DNA from: Toxorhynchites rutilus septentrionalis
Taxonomy: Eukaryota > Arthropoda > Insecta > Diptera > Culicidae
Direction of reading: 5' to 3'
Assembly (NCBI RefSeq): GCF_029784135.1
Contig: NC_073745.1
Location: 63,512,218 to 63,576,217, forward strand
DNA length: 64,000 nt
Shown here: one piece after another, positions 11,461-23,212 of the stretch
Layout of the letters: each line of letters starts with the position of its first letter
Position numbering within the stretch: position 1 is the first letter of the stretch
Translations under genes and position numbers: made by a program
The notes under the pieces: generated by a model
What the model was told of the DNA's origin: nothing
Database searches by the model: none
The model's input: only the letters and a program-made list of their open reading frames with translations

Positions 11461-12084
11461 TTAACACTAGAACTACCAACTGGTCAAAATGACCGGTTAT
11501 ATTGTTTGTTCGCAAGATTTTGTATTGAAATCTTTTTTATATTTTTTAATGATGTTATGACTTTTTCTAAGTTCAAATATTCATGTATTCATATATTGAT
11601 GTATAAGTTCATCAATATTATAAATTATTTAGATCTCTCACTTCCTTTTTTTATGACATACATATGTAGTATACCTGTTTATACCGACCGGTCAAAATGA
11701 CCGGTCGTGATTTTGAATGTTTCTAATACCAACATTGCTTAGAAAAAACGTCAATCTGCCACTACGGTGCCAACCAATCAAAATTTTCGGATCAATTACT
11801 GCTTCTGAACCACAAAATTTGGGATGTTTCAAAAATTTCCTAATATACTGTGATGCAATTTTATTTTTTCATTGACAGTTGTTGTATATGGTAGAAATAG
11901 GTAATGTTGAAATTAGTGTAGTTGAAATACTCACAATATTATGGACAATTGGGTTGATTTTAAAAATAATACAGTTGTAGTAGTTTGCAGTGTAAGTAAA
12001 TTTTGAATATTTGTATTAGATTGAGGGGAAAAAAACAATATTCTAAATATTTCTTTTTATCTAGTTATAGAACTTAATCCAAAA

Positions 12085-12186
12085 ATGCCGAGGCGCCCGA
12101 ACATATCTAGAGTTTTAGAGCACGTAACAGATTCAAGAGAAGACTTTTCTGATATCGATCAAGTTGCTTATGAAAGTAAATTCTGA
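12085..12186 (+). pseudogene. piggyBac-like transposase N-terminal remnant
   Basis: ATG starts MPRRPNISRVLEHVTDSRED, followed by an acidic SDIDQ stretch and a stop after 33 codons. A basic and acidic short N terminus is usual for piggyBac-type transposases. Further coding-like sequence (LRRPRRMLKLSSSSDEND, about 12275-12330) follows after a possible short intron with a TTTCCTCAG acceptor, then frameshifts. The DDD catalytic core is absent. Family assignment rests mainly on the element's ends. Confidence 0.45.
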
Positions 12187-12753
12187 ATTTCGACCAGTAT
12201 CTGAAATACTGATGATCAATCATAAGAAAAAAATGTTTGTTTCCTCAGAGAGCAATAGTCCAGAAAATCAATTTACGTAGACCAAGAAGAATGTTGAAAC
12301 TGTCCTCATCGTCGGATGAGAATGATCACCAACAAGTCGAAATTTCTGCTGATGGAGCTATCTGCACAAAAAGCTGAATGCACTCCAGGAAGAATATAAA
12401 TAAACAGCATTTTCAAAGCAATAATTGGAAGGGTGGAGTGTGTGTATATGTGAGAATACGAAACTATATGTGTGAGTATCATCTCTCCATACAATCGTCT
12501 TACCCATAAACGCATGAAAACGAAAGTTACGAATCGTTCATTTCGAGGATGCGCATAGCATTTTGTAATTTTGGTACAGTGTGCGATTAAGTGTTGCTCT
12601 AATTTTTGATCGATCGGCTAGAAAAAAAGGCTGAAGGTATCAATATGAAATGTCATAGGAGTTTAGGGGATACACTATGCTAAAAATTTGCCTACTAACA
12701 TTCAAATTTACTACAATATTTGCAAAATTACAGAAGATTTTCTAAAACACTAT

Positions 12754-12928
12754 TTTTTTTATCCCATTTGTTTATTCCGGCTCATTAGCATATTAGCTGT
12801 AACAGAGCCGAATTTTAATCGTGTACATGTCACATGGTTATCATATCTATAATTAGCACATTACATAGTAGCCATTTAGGCGTAAAAGTATTCTTTCTGT
12901 TCTTCCATTATCCAGTTAAACCACCGGA
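12754..12928 (-). mobile_element. 5'-truncated tRNA-derived SINE (Feilai-like), minus strand
   Basis: Reversed, it matches the 3' half of the SINE at 13525-14005 (AATTCGGCTCTGTTACAGCT, GTGACATGTACACGATTAAA). It is flanked by the exact 12-bp duplication CTAAAACACTAT (12742-12753 and 12929-12940). This is direct evidence of insertion into the piggyBac-like element. Confidence 0.9.
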
Positions 12929-13524
12929 CTAAAACACTATGAAAAACATAGTTTTGACACATTTTTTTTAAATTGATGCAAAAAATTCAAATAATTTTTT
13001 TCGTCAAAGCAACAAATTAACTTCCTACAAAATTTATTGGAGTTTTCAAAACTACCTCTTCGTTTGCGGTGCGATAATTATTCATTGAATTATTTATCAT
13101 CAGATTAAAGGGTGACTTTTCATTCGAACAAAAATATCATTTTATGTAAAGGTCCTACATGAATGATATAGCAATCAAATGAAAGCTGTTTAATAAGATT
13201 AATTATATTTGTTATTGAGATGGTTAGCAAAAAATTGTGTTAGTCTTCAAAAAGTTTGGAAAAACAGAAATAAATCCATTTTTCATTACTTCCTGATATT
13301 TCTATCCACTACATCTACATACACCCAGAAAAAATGTGTTTATAACATATTCCAAAACAAGAAAGTTTAAGCTTCAAAATTATATGCATCTCATCTTTAT
13401 AGGTTGATTTTTCAAGAAGTTACAGCATTTTAAAAATCACTTTGCACTTTGCACTCTGTTTCTCTAGCTTTTTTGTCGAGTGTATATATATTTTATGCAA
13501 ATAGATGTATTTATCATGTACTTG

Positions 13525-14005
13525 AGGGGGTCTCCGTAGCCACATTGGTTGCGCGTTCACTTAGTAAGCGATCGATCGTGAGTTCAAAACTCAGGGCCCT
13601 CATTGACCATCTTTGTGTTGTTACAGAAAAGTTACGTCCAGGCAACAATCATCAGCGATGGAGATCGATCCACGGTCGAAATAAGATCGATTCATCCATA
13701 CAAATGCTCTGCTCTGCCAGACACATCGGGCTACTGTTCTATAAATAACTCAACAATGATCAATCAACTGTCTCCGCTGTCCGGTGGTCCAACTGGATAA
13801 TGGAAGAACAGAAAGAATACTCTTACGCCTAAATGGCTACTGTGTGAATGTATCATATGTAATGGTATAGAAGGAATACTGGCGAATGGCAACTGTGTAA
13901 TGTGCTAATTATAGATATGATAACCATGTGACATGTACACGATTAAAATTCGGCTCTGTTACAGCTAAAATGCTACTGAGCCTTAAATAAATAAATGAAA
14001 AAAAA
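13525..14005 (+). mobile_element. Full-length tRNA-derived SINE (Feilai-like)
   Basis: The head has tRNA-like A and B box sequence (GTAGCCACATTGGTTGCG; GAGTTCAAAACTC). The body ends in AATAAATAAATG plus poly-A. The exact duplication ATCATGTACTTG occurs at 13513-13524 and 14006-14017. SINEs of this type are transcribed by RNA polymerase III and moved by a LINE's enzymes. Other copies in the window are 12754, 26586 and 30390. Confidence 0.9.
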
Positions 14006-14213
14006 ATCATGTACTTGCGATGTTAGAATGGAATATACTTTATTATCAAATTCTTATATTTTGACAACTAAACATCACACCGGTCAAAATAACCGGTTTG
14101 GTAAAAATAGGTATGTAACAACTGTCGTTAGTTCTAATGTTAATTACATCTTCTGAATCGACATAAGTTTTTTTACGTCTCACGTTTACGACTTATGTCT
14201 GACAGCTCACGAC

Positions 14214-15053
14214 CAGGGATGCCAGGTGATTTTTTTCGAATGTCTTCACATGGTACGAAAAAATGTTTTCAAACGTCTTCACAGTCATATCGAAAACACA
14301 TAGAAATTCATAGCTTACATTTGGACAAAGTTTGATAGCTCATTCAATGTTTATATTGATTGGCATTGTTATATAGCGCACTTTTACTTAACTTGGGTTT
14401 GAAGTTTATTTCAATAAATATGAACAAAGAATATATTTCAAGAATAATATATTGCGAACTAAATTTCAGGAGTTTGGAAATGATAATAAGCCTGATATAC
14501 CGTTGATTGAGTGAATATCGTCCCGGTTTATGCATACAATGTTACAACCATTCAAATGTTCTAGTGCAAATGAACTAATATCTTTTAGAGACATTAAAAG
14601 TCTCTCGTTGTTGAATTCATTCTATATACTTGTAGATTTTCTGCTTGGAAAAGATTGAAAAACGCGAATGAATGACCCCGTGACTAGCTTTGCGCAGTGA
14701 CGATATCATAACCATTGAGGTTTATTCGAGGTGTGATTATTGCTAGTTGAACACTAACAAAATCCGAGGCAAAAGTCTCTGTTGATTACTAAGAACAAAA
14801 GTAAACAAGTGACACTGATACAAATGCGATCGAATGACACTGATACAAAAGCCTTACTTCTTTTGATGATCTTTCCCGTCAATAGTTAGAAATTTATGAA
14901 AATAATATCTCTCAAAAATTCACATACGCTATCATACTGAAATATCTTCACATATTTCATAATGTCTTTAAAATGTCTTCACAAAACCAAATGTCTTCAC
15001 AGTAAGTCAAATGTCTTCAAAATGAAGACATGTCTTCAAACCTGGCATCCCTG
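14214..15053. mobile_element. Non-autonomous hAT-type element, 840 bp, 8-bp target duplication
   Basis: Inverted ends CAGGGATGCCAGGT / ACCTGGCATCCCTG are flanked by the exact 8-bp duplication CTCACGAC (14206-14213 and 15054-15061). Eight-bp duplications and CAGGG-type ends fit the hAT superfamily. Sub-terminal repeats of ATGTCTTCA cluster near both ends and may be transposase binding sites. No transposase is encoded; the minus ORF at 14344-14535 looks accidental. Confidence 0.9.
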
Positions 15054-15061
15054 CTCACGAC

Positions 15062-15780
15062 AGTCATTCACGTCATGTGCCAAGTTAAAAATTGCTCAGT
15101 TTGTGTTACCATTTCATCGTTAAGAGTTACACCAGAGCAACGTTCACAAATAATTGAAATTAATTACTTTATGAAAAATATGTTTCACAAATTATATCCC
15201 GAAAAATGCACTATCTAATGCGATTAATGCACCGGCGAAATCAATGCCCTTTTTTCAAAGATGAAGATGGTCACCACGTTATTATCAATAGAGTTAACTA
15301 TCGGTACTTTTTATTGATATTTATGATGGCCTTGTTTGCCTCAAATGCAATCAAATGCTTGCCAATATATATATATATTAAACTGCTTGCCAATATATGG
15401 TTAACGAAGCCAGCGTTACTTGCCCCACAACACACGAGCTTTAACTCGATGCATCTAGACTACTTTTTATGGGGTTACGTGAAGTCTTTTGTCTACATGG
15501 ATAAACCAGCCTTTAGTGAGGCCTATGAAGACAATATTATCCAATGACCAATGGTGAGATACCAGCCGAAATGCTCGAAAATGTGGTGCAAGATTAGACC
15601 TTTCGTTCGGACCACATCTAGCGTTGTCATTGCCAGCGTTTGCGTGAAATTTTCATGGACATCAATTCATCGGTCGAATTACAAATTTCATACACTTTTG
15701 CAAGAATAAGTATCTCTTTTCTCAAAATGCAACAAATCCTATTTCACGAATTATAAGTGATGTTTTAGTTTGCAAGTTTT
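15062..15780 (+). pseudogene. Decayed Tc1/mariner-type transposase (DUF4817-like group)
   Basis: An N-terminal helix-turn-helix trace (VTPEQRSQIIEINYF) is followed by EDGHHVIINRVNYRYFLLIF and then LDYFLWGYVKSFVYMDKP. These align in order with the intact transposase at 55660-56745 (EDGEMVTVNGERYGRMLTDF; LDFFLWGYAKDRVY). The middle, including the first two catalytic aspartates, is deleted or scrambled, and stops and frameshifts are frequent. It is a dead copy of a related but distinct element. The hAT-type MITE lies immediately upstream. Confidence 0.7.
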
Positions 15781-17639
15781 CGAAATGTATGTCTCATAAT
15801 TCAGCCGTCAGAGCCGATTGAGGCTCTACAAACACGGGATTTAAAAAAATACAATTGAAAAAGAATAAATTGAGGTAGTGGCCTGGTGCCTCTTATTGAG
15901 ATAAAGCAATCCGAAAAGTTTCCCTCCAAGACAGACATGATTCATCAATGTATAGAAATTGCGATCATTCGATGTTATACTTTTCATAACGGGTTTACTG
16001 GCGCAATAAATCTTAAGATTACCTAATTTTTTTCATTAATTTGCACAAGAGACATGTTTTATGATATTATCGAATATGTAGCATGCCACGTACGTGAATT
16101 TTATAAATTGAAACTCAAAATTTTAATTTAAAAAATTGAGTTGATTATTTGGCACGTATTCAGACCTTTTCTGGATTATATCACTTACAAATATTGTAAG
16201 CATCATGCTTGCACACCATTTGTATCAGATTTACGTAGCTAAACCATTAAATTAACGCATTCTGATCATAAGTTGTCCAATTCAATAATGTTATTTTGTC
16301 CACATGATTTCTATGGCAATGGCAGTTTGTTTATTGTGTCCTTCTCACATAGCAGAAATGAAGTTTTTCTGTGTTGAGAGTGTTGAGGTGAACACTTTTA
16401 AAATACCCAAGAAAAGGCAATATTATGACGAAATCTTAAATAGTGAACGGATCAATTTTATGACAGTAAACTCAAGCAATTAAAAATGCAACATCTACTT
16501 GTGAATTCGAATGTTTTCATTCAAAAATGGTGTTTAAAATCAAACCGGACAAACTATGATCATTTTCTGGGCAAACCATGATCAGACATGGTCACCCCAT
16601 GATCATAATTCCTCTTTAAGAGAAATCGTTAAAAAACATAAAAATTTGAATAATTTCAACACCTTATGGTAGTATTAGCAACTTGAGACTTAGGGCTTCT
16701 CAACAAACCCAAACTCGTATCGATTATATGTGATTTTCATGAAGAAAAATCGATTTGCATTTACTTGTTGCGTAAAAACACCCCAAATCGGACAAACCAA
16801 GATTATTTACCTTATGATATTTAGAACAATTTTTGTTGCTTCCATTTTAAGATATGAGAAAATTTTATAATCTACAGAAACTACGATCTTCAGTCCACTG
16901 TACCAAGAATAGCCAAATTACTTTTGACTGAACGTTGAACTATTTTTTTTCATAAGTCATATTTAAAATATGAAAAATCGAGTTTACATATAATGAGGTC
17001 TGTATATAATCGGTTCCGAACCGTATTGTATTTGGCTCCTTCGTTTTCAAAAATTAGTCTAACGCTTTATCGGTTTGAGTTGTCACAAAACGGTGTTAAT
17101 GAAACGACCCTCTTCGAAACTTCGTCCATTAATTATTCTTCACAAAAACTGCATTTAAGAAATTCCAAGAAAAAGGAAAAAAAATCGCTCCAAAATTGCA
17201 CAATCCTCGTAATTTGATTCCTATTTTTACCCATTTTTGAAAAATTCAATTCAAACGGGTGAGTCGCTTTTCGATCTATTAACAGCGAATGAAGGATATT
17301 TAGGGGAAATTTCTAGAAAAAAAAATCACAAGATCCAAAAAAATCCATTATTCTTAGGGGATTTTTTATGTTTAAAAAAAACGAAACTTGAATGAATTTT
17401 CAATATAGCATGTTAGCAAGGACCAGCTTTCAAAAATATATATGAGCAAACGGTCGGAATCTCAAAATTAATTATAATTTTTTTAAGAATTTGCATGCAG
17501 TTAAACATTTTATAAGTCAAAATGCAGTAAATATAGCTAAAATCGTTCAAGCGTTTCGAAGTTTATAATTGTTTGAAATAGTACTTAGTCCAACCTTTCA
17601 ATATAGGGGCAAATTTCAATTTTTCGGGTGGAATAAAAT
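15781..17639. other. AT-rich sequence without recognised genes
   Basis: Contains GATCATRATTCC / TGATCATA-type repeated words around 16260-16610, possibly a decayed element. The 74-residue ORF at 16993 matches nothing known to me. Confidence 0.35.
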
Positions 17640-18020
17640 ATGTCGGTTTAGTAGTTCAAAAGCAATGAATTAAAAAAAACATTTTCGTTTCGTAAAAAAG
17701 GGGAGAAATGATTATTCACATCATCGGTTATCTTTGAAAAATCGTAACTCCAAAATGAAAAAAAAACACATGTAAACATGCAAAAAATCATCAGTTTTGA
17801 AGAAAAAATAAAAAAATAAAAATATATATATAGAGCCATTGATCCCGAGACCATGTAAACTATAAAAAACAGATACAATCAATAATTATGAAGAGAAATC
17901 GAATTGTACGTTATATCGAAGCATAATAAAGAACTCACAAACGTAGCCTATATACATTATTGTGTTGCTGTTTTAGTAGAGTTAATGAATAAATCCAATT
18001 AGAAGGCGAAGCCAGCCTTT
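17640..18020 (+). repeat. Dispersed AT-rich repeat shared with 6.55-6.79, 8.76 and 25-27 kb
   Basis: Shared blocks are TCGGTTTAGTAGTTCAAAAG, GACCATGTAAACTATAAAA, ACAATCAATAATTATGAAGA, TACGTTATATCGAAGCATAA and TTGTGTTGCTGTTTTAGTAG. The last two recur reversed at 6.55-6.70 kb; the middle ones belong to the inverted arms of the 25.2-27.1 kb element. No gene. Confidence 0.6.
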
Positions 18021-18473
18021 CTCATGATGTTTCCCTTCATACTGTTGATCAAAGTTTGATTCACTTAGAATCCGGAATCACAAAACTACCATGTGGAAAC
18101 ATGCGTGAGTTTATGGATGTTTTTGGGTTTGCCTATAATTTTTTTTCAACCGAAAATTCTATATTCTTGAATTTGAGCATTGTTTCGGAGTTAAAAGTTA
18201 AAAACGCAACGCATTTCAGCTGAATGTGTAGAAGGTATTTTATTTGGGCGAGAGCTGTGTTCTTCAGTTGAAAACTAAAGGTTGCTGTTGTTGTTGCCAC
18301 CACACAACCGGTTCGAATTCCCGATTGCTCTTCTGCGAAAAGTGTAGTATAATTTGTGGATTATTTATTCGGAAATGATATTTTTGGACATGTTAGGGAT
18401 GTAATTTTACTGAAAAATACTAAAAATCTACATGACTATTTCATAAATTATTTAAATGAACATTCCATGTTGC

Positions 18474-18560
18474 AGTCCTACGTCTCTCCGATTATGTCAC
18501 CGACACAATTCCGATCGAGCCGATTCTTACTCGTAAGCTATATTAAGTTATTATGGATAC
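18474..18560 (+). repeat. Unpaired right end of the GACGTAG palindrome family
   Basis: AGTCCTACGTC is followed by TCTCCGATTATGTCACCGAC, which matches the tail after the right end at 6517 (ACTCCGGTTATGTCCCCGAC). No left end was found nearby. Confidence 0.55.
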
Positions 18561-19139
18561 CGATCAAAACGGTAGAATTCACCGAGGGAAAGCTATCGAT
18601 GCATGTGTCACAATGTTCCGAGCAATTTGTGTTACTTATTGCATCCCGCATATTTCGTTTCATGAAACATTGAAAACATTTCAAAATACGTGTACATTCG
18701 AGCGAGAACAGCAATTCGATTATAGCTAATTCACTACCGCAGAATCACGCAGAATTGAATCGCTCGAGTCGAACTGCATAATAGGGCTCAATGAAATTTC
18801 ACTCGTTTCAAACGAACATTGACTGAAAAACAACCCGAGATCGTGACTGTAATATTCCATCGTAACAACGCTTGACCTTTCGTTTCCATACCAATTACAA
18901 CCAACTACCGCATGAGTGGTAATGTTTGCAACACCGTTTCACCTGTACATACAATGCTTTGATTTTATTTCCATTTATGTAAGCTAAAATTCATATTATA
19001 ATAGGCTGTGTGTAAAAGATGCCGATTACCTTAGTTTGACAGTTGCACCACGACGAAGTGGCAGCGTATTCGTGATTTGTCCCTCGCGTAAATGTTGCCA
19101 AAATATATTTAAATCGCCGTGGGAATGTCTCCGTGGACC

Positions 19140-19560
19140 GTGAAAAGGATCTTAGACTGAGAAAAGGAAGGACAACTATCCGCGAAGCTGGTGCGAAGCA
19201 CAGATCATGCGAGGTTTCGAGGGCTATCGCTGGCATTAGAAGGAAGATTTGTTCGAATCCGGTTCAATGAGAAAAATAGTGAGGGAACACGGGATCAGCG
19301 ACTTTAGAGCACGGAAGATCCTAAAGGAAGATTGCGGGACGAAGTCGAGGGTATTCCGAGGTTAATTTCAGAAGGCGACAAAGTAAACACGAAGGTCTAT
19401 ATCGGGATTTTAAGTAAGTATGTTCTTCCGTGGATCAAAGGGCAGTACGGTCCGAAGCCAAATGTTGTATTCCAACAAAATAGGGCACGAAATTCGGATT
19501 TTTGTCGAACTGTTATTTAGATCTACAGTGTCGACGTCTGGTTACGGTATCCATATTATT
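19140..19560 (+). pseudogene. Decayed Tc1/mariner-superfamily transposase fragment
   Basis: Frames switch, but MRKIVREHGISDFRARKILK resembles the second DNA-binding helix-turn-helix of Tc1/mariner transposases. SEGDKVNTKVYIGILSKYVL then PNVVFQQNRA resembles the run-up to the second catalytic aspartate, where QQDxA is expected and QQNRA is found, so the aspartate is lost. There is no intact reading frame. Confidence 0.5.
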
Positions 19561-20556
19561 CTCTATCAGTTTACAAGGCCCGAAGGAATTATTCAATTGT
19601 TCGAATTCAAAATGAAAATTTTAATTACTGCAGTAGTAAAAATAACTAAATAACTAAATATCTCGAAAGTTATTTCAAGAATTTCGATGCATTCTAAAAT
19701 TATATCAAGTGAAATGAGTAATATAATTCCGTATTTCTACGTCAAAATGCGGTCGTATCCTAGATACAACCTCTTAAAGTTTTTGAATAAATTTAAAGAT
19801 TTTTAGAGATTTTATTTAATTTTAACATTGTTCAATAGTACAAACATTATCACGCATACGGTGTGTCTTCCTTGGCAGTTCTTTTCTACTAATGGTTGTA
19901 ATATGACTACTAGACCACCCGCGCGATAGTAAACAAAATTCAAAATTGTTCAATGCCCCTGAGGCAATAAATCTCCCACGAGGGTGCAGGGAAATGCAAG
20001 CATAAGTATTATTCGACTACAAGCCTCTTTACTGGGCCAAGGGTCTGTTTATTATTTATGGTTGCGTAACCCGATGCGCACCGAGCGTGGTTGTACATTT
20101 GTTTTCTTTCCGCTTTGCCGTTAGCTTCGGAAAGGCCACGAATAGTAAACACATGTGCAAGAGCCCCGCTGGGTGCCGGTTTTCCGTGTTATTAATTTTG
20201 GTATACGGAACAGATGTTCCGCACATGGCCTTCTCCAGAGTGCGTCTGACCACGCCTAGAAATTTAGCTATGTAAAATAGCTAGGTAAATAAAAAAATTT
20301 GACAAGAGAATAAAACTGAACGAGCGGTACTTGGGCCACATAGTCGAGACTGTAAACTGAATGATGTGACAGTTCATTTGAACACCGAACTTAGTCCACA
20401 TGGAATCTTTCTACCTCTTCAACTCTTACAACCCGTTGCAAGAATATCAATCCATGTTATAAACCGCTTTTTCCTGGGATATTAAACTTAGTTCAATTTA
20501 CGAATTTCTGTACAATTGAAAGAACTAAATTCAATAGCATTTTTCTCGAACAATCG

Positions 20557-20570
20557 CAGTCCTACGTCAA
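20557..20570 (+). repeat. Unpaired right end of the GACGTAG palindrome family
   Basis: CAGTCCTACGTCAA is followed by GCTTCC, as in the right end at 32157 (AAACTTCCG). The 150 bp before it contain CGCTTTTTCCTGGGATATTA, a likely decayed histone stem-loop by comparison with 32055. Confidence 0.45.
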
Positions 20571-22339
20571 GCTTCCATTCGTGTACTTAGTACAGACATG
20601 TATAGTACATAATTGTTTTCTGGCGTTTAAGTTTTTTTCATCTTGCGACAGATTTGTAATCACTCTATAATCAAAAATTCTTTATAAATACAGAAAAAAT
20701 GAACAGTCTTCTCAATCGCTGCCTTCGTCAATGCTAAAACTATGAATCGAGTGAGCCTAAAATCTGCTGAGACAGAGAAAAACACCAATCAGCATCTTTT
20801 TTATTAACCCAAAACGTTTGCTACTGATTACATTGCCACCCAGCGGCGGCTGCGGGAAGCCGTTTGTCTCAATCGTATGCCCCGATGAAGCGGTTGAGCG
20901 TAATGGGCATTGCTTGATCTATGTCCGGCAATGATTCTGACACCCGAACGAGCAGACTTTGCTTGCTTTGCTTTTATCACATTCTAATCAAATCCCTCCG
21001 GCAACTGGAGGGCGCAACGTCGGTTTCCCATCGATAACAATCACACACCAGTATCGAACCGAACAGAATGGGAAAGGATTTACTACCACTACTGTCGGCC
21101 TGGAGCACTTTCACCATCATTCGCCCTCCATCCACTCACCACGGGATGGCACGGATGATGACGGCAAATGAGTTCGCATCAGAAAACCAACCATTTTATT
21201 GCAATGGATAACATTTTGGTTACAATTTTCTTCGCCGGTCGTCCTTTGGGTGTCTCCCTGGGGGACAAATGCGTATCGGAGAGAGATCATGAGAGGTTGA
21301 GTGGCAACTTGGGAGATTTTAAGAAACTGTCAATAATTTACCTCCACAGTCTATCCCATTTATTGGAGAACTAAAATGAACCTCACCATCAAAATCCAAG
21401 GGAGAGGGTGTGGACAGACGATTTCTCGTTCATCAAGAGATTTCATTGCGGTTTTATGTCCGCCGTCCGATGGGTCTTTGCGTGGGGAAGGCGGCGATCT
21501 AAACTTCCATCTGGGACTAACACGTGAGGGGACTGCTAGATAGAGAGTATCATCACCCAGAATCCGCGGTCGTTACGCGAACGACGTACTTTGGACGGCG
21601 AAGTGGTCCGTCGCAAAGATTACTCCAGACAAAGGATTGTGTAAATCACTTGTGGAATAAATTGAATTAAATCTTCGTAATGAAGGTAAAATGAAACTTT
21701 GTTTGAGTTTGTGAACCAAAGAACCAGTTTTCATGTATGTCCCAATTTATGACCGTGATATACCCCGTTATAAAATCATATTGTTGGATTTTCTTCAATT
21801 TTAGTTGTATACTGTGTATTTTTCAACAGACATTTCATACGATTGTAAATTAGTACGATATCATATACGATTTGATGTTTTACGATATCGATGTGTGCTG
21901 GGTTTATGAGTCATGCATCGTTATAAAATCGTTAAAAATCTGCGATAATTTGCACACATCAATCATACATAGAGCAATTCCACGTCAAATCAAATCAAAA
22001 CAGCAATTTTTGTCGCGATCCTCTCCGATGTAGTTGAATCTTGGTACGTATGTTGGAAGCTACCCAAAACCCCGATTTTCATTATCATATGACCGACTTA
22101 AATTACGATGAATTTTCATTAAGGGTGCCAAATCAGACAGGTCACGTTTTTATGAAATAAAGTTAACGTTAATAACTATTTTTGCCGCGAACGGATTTTG
22201 GCGATTTACATACTAAACGAATCGGAAATTCCCTAGGATTTGTTTAATATGCTATACATTAGAATCCCTTTATTTGTAAATGGTTAAATCTCGTGAAAAC
22301 TTTAAGCGTTTCTATTTTCCCATGCATTTGTTCAGTCCA
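20571..22339. other. Mostly single-copy sequence, no exon recognised
   Basis: Balanced base composition between 20.8 and 21.7 kb suggests host intronic or intergenic DNA. The piece near 21960-22140 (GAGCAATTCCACGTCAAATC) looks repetitive, with a related word at 27.83 kb (TTTGACGTGAAAT). The reading frames of 60-80 codons show no domain. Confidence 0.35.
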
Positions 22340-22690
22340 TTTGTGTGCTTTCCCGAACAGAGCTGTCAATAACGAGCAACTTATCGACGAGCAACGGAGG
22401 GGAAATCGTAGGATATAAAGTCACCGTGAACAAAGGAAAAGAAGAAGAATGAAGGGGAATACTTGCCTAGAGTATAAACAGTGGATCTCGCTGAGGCAAA
22501 CTTTCATTCGGCATCGGACTGTTGAGCAATCCAGTTCACATTGCTTTTGCTGCGCTTCGATCTAAGATTGGACCCCACCAGTGGTAATTCAACTTGAATA
22601 TCGTCGTGTGGTTTTTCCAGTTCGTTTTTCGCGTTATTCGTATCGTGTGTTTTTTCCGCGTCATAAATTGGACGCTTTGCACAGTGTGTG

Positions 22691-23032
22691 ATAAGCAAGA
22701 AGAAGAGGAAGGCTGGCTCGAGCCCTGCAAAAAACGAACGCATTGCCAGGGGCAATAACATTTCGAGGCAAGCGTCATCAGATGATGCACGCGATGTTGG
22801 TGCAGTGAAAAGCGCTCGCACTGAACCGAGCCTTCGCATCGAACAACAGCGAAGTAGGCGACTTCGGCGCGTCGGTCGAAAATGTAAACGCCGTTACACA
22901 GGCAGCAACAAGCTCCCCCCGCTGGTGGTGAAGGCGGTTGCTCTTGACAAACTCATCAGCGAATTCGCATCGATGGGTGTTACAGCAGAGTACAAGCTGT
23001 GTGGCATAATTCAGTCTTTTTCCAAGCAGTGA
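22691..23032 (+). other. Unrecognised basic open reading frame (114 codons)
   Basis: Encodes a lysine/arginine-rich product: an initial KKKRK cluster, a middle RRLRRVGRKCKRRY stretch and a C-terminal LPPLVVKAVALDKLISEFAS helix-like segment. The KKKRK and RRLRR patches would suit nuclear localisation or nucleic-acid binding. GC content is higher than in the flanks. I recognise no family; it lies inside a repeat, so it may be a captured or element-borne frame, or chance. Confidence 0.2.
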
Positions 23033-23212
23033 ACATTGTTTGTTTTCAGTCATCATAAGGGCTTCGATGGTGTTTTTTGACATTGCATGAATGTATTAAG
23101 ATGACGTTATGGCGAAGCAGGCGTTAAGATTGTACCAAGCATCTTGAATGTAGTACTGGAATGTTATAAGTTATTTGGGTTCGCGTGCCAGTCGCAAAAC
23201 TGCCTATAACTA

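Larger units (their letters stand above)
11465..14139 (+). mobile_element. Decayed piggyBac-like element with TTAA target sites
   Basis: TTAA at 11461-11464 and 14140-14143 flank inverted ends CACTAGAACTACCAAC and (complement) CATTAGAACTAACGAC. Both terminal regions carry the palindrome-like ACCGGTCAAAATGACCGGT (about 11685-11706 and 14088-14100; part-site at 11482). TTAA duplication and CA(C/T)TAGAA ends are typical of piggyBac relatives. The transposase is reduced to an N-terminal remnant. Two SINEs have inserted since, a truncated one at 12754 and a full one at 13525. Confidence 0.75.
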
